In this document: in pieces, positions 5,590 through 6,261 of the stretch
Layout: every line of letters begins with the position of its first letter
Position numbering within the stretch: position 1 is the first letter of the stretch
NCBI GenBank assembly: GCA_937952455.1
Contig: CALFYU010000063.1
Coordinates: 1 to 6,261 of the forward strand
Source of the DNA: an uncultured Planctomycetaceae bacterium
GTDB taxonomy: Bacteria; Planctomycetota; Planctomycetia; Planctomycetales; Planctomycetaceae
DNA length: 6,261 nt
Reading direction: 5' to 3'
Made by a program: the position numbers and the translations under genes
Notes under the pieces: generated by a model
Databases searched by the model: none
Seen by the model: the letters and a program-made list of their open reading frames with translations, nothing else
Told to the model about the DNA's origin: nothing

Positions 5590-6261
5590 ATGAAGGGATT
5601 GAAATCAATGTCAAAAGCATTTGCCGTGCTGTTGGCTTGTGGCATCGTAATTGGCGCAAATGCGGCATTCGCAGACGAGTAGTGGGAAGCGAACTCTCCC
5701 TACTACGAGGACGACGCTTGGTACGACATCTCCGAATGGTTGGACGGAAACGACTACAATCCGACGGACGAATCGTTTGGCGAATGGGACGACGAGAAAT
5801 TCGACTTTGCCGAGAACCGTACAAGTATCGATGTCGACAACGACACTTGGTACGGCTACGGCAATGAGCTGAAGAACGATGACTGGTTCTACGACTATAA
5901 TGACTACGACAACGATGGCCTGTATGCCGCAATGGTGTCGTATTCGGACTGGGACCTTGACGGGCAATATGACGACTACAACTACTACTCATTTGGCGAC
6001 GCCGGGACGGATGAGCAGAAGGAGAAAGCTCGCAACGAAGCGGCTGACAGCTCCGCGCCAAAGATCGGTCGCTGGCAAAATCCAAAACATGAAATCTGTA
6101 AAGGTACGCGGCAATAAACATCGGGTCGTTCCGCTTAACGCGCAAGATGAATCGACATTTGTTGATCTCGGACCGGTCCAGCCGCTAAAGGAGTTTGATT
6201 TCGCGAAGGGCGACCGCATCTCCGTGACTGGACCGATGATGAAAACGGGCAACAAAATGGT
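5590..6261 (+). pseudogene. Secreted Asp/Tyr/Trp-rich protein, interrupted by amber codon and frameshift; partial at right edge
   Basis: ATG 5590 opens a signal peptide (MKGLKSMSKAFAVLLACGIVIGANAAFA, in two short runs: basic start, hydrophobic core, AFA cleavage site), then DE and a TAG at 5680-5682 (codon 31). Beyond it the same frame stays open to TAA 6115-6117 and encodes a very acidic, aromatic-rich domain (WEANSPYYEDD...), including two 15-residue repeats with DxDxDG loops (codons 105-119 and 120-134), reminiscent of calcium-binding loops. Near 6060 the sense frame changes: the +1 frame reads RSVAGKIQNMKSVKVRGNKH and on to the window edge, with VDLGP and KGDRISVTGP, which resembles a small beta-barrel (OB-like) domain I associate with planctomycete secreted proteins. 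Dropping one A from the run at 6060-6062 joins both frames smoothly (A-P-R-S-V-A-G-K). The reconstructed protein would be exported, with an acidic repeat domain followed by a beta domain. Function unknown. Stop-codon readthrough, an internal start at 6089, or sequence errors are alternatives to pseudogene decay. Confidence 0.75.

Noticed and set aside
5585..6145. 186-codon minus-strand open frame
   Set aside because: Its Arg/Ser/His-rich composition is the mirror of the Asp/Tyr-rich codons on the plus strand, which has a signal peptide and ribosome-binding site.

Overview
The window reads like a chromosomal segment of a planctomycete-type bacterium. This is inferred from moderate GC content, several starts with weak or no Shine-Dalgarno sequence, and a gene set (C4 zinc-finger DksA-like protein, YbhB-type protein, small 'CVRSVHPLY' lipoprotein, Asp/Tyr-rich secreted protein) that resembles families I associate with that phylum. 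No rRNA, tRNA, insertion sequence, integrase or CRISPR array is visible, and the taxonomic call is not proven by any marker in the window.

Layout from left to right. A cupin-domain gene on the minus strand is cut by the left edge (start at 264). It is followed by about 390 bp without a gene, in which several perfect palindromes and one nested hairpin are clustered. A plus-strand series then begins: a TraR/DksA-type zinc-finger gene broken by an exact 19-bp tandem duplication (652-1042), a YbhB/YbcL (PEBP) family protein (1161-1628), a small lipoprotein of unknown function (1658-2287), and a large three-domain lipid enzyme (2389-5112). About 480 bp without a convincing gene follows. The last gene (5590 to the right edge) encodes a secreted Asp/Tyr/Trp-rich protein that is interrupted twice: an amber codon just after the signal peptide, and a frameshift near 6060 before a C-terminal domain that continues off the window.

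The best-supported functional gene is the 907-residue protein at 2389-5112. It joins an acyl-AMP ligase, an acyl carrier protein with an intact phosphopantetheine serine, and a PlsC-type acyltransferase, all with their diagnostic motifs. It looks like a one-polypeptide route from free fatty acid to acylated lysophospholipid or a related acceptor, the reverse domain order of E. coli Aas with a carrier domain inserted. The YbhB-like gene and the lipoprotein gene are 29 bp apart and may be co-transcribed; no clear functional link to the ligase is visible.

The unusual feature of the window is the number of clean, single-event lesions: a 19-bp duplication, a stop codon and a one-base shift, in two otherwise well-preserved genes, while the 2.7-kb enzyme between them is intact. 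Either these two genes are recent pseudogenes or variable loci, or the sequence carries local errors. I did not find evidence for a new defence or mobile system.
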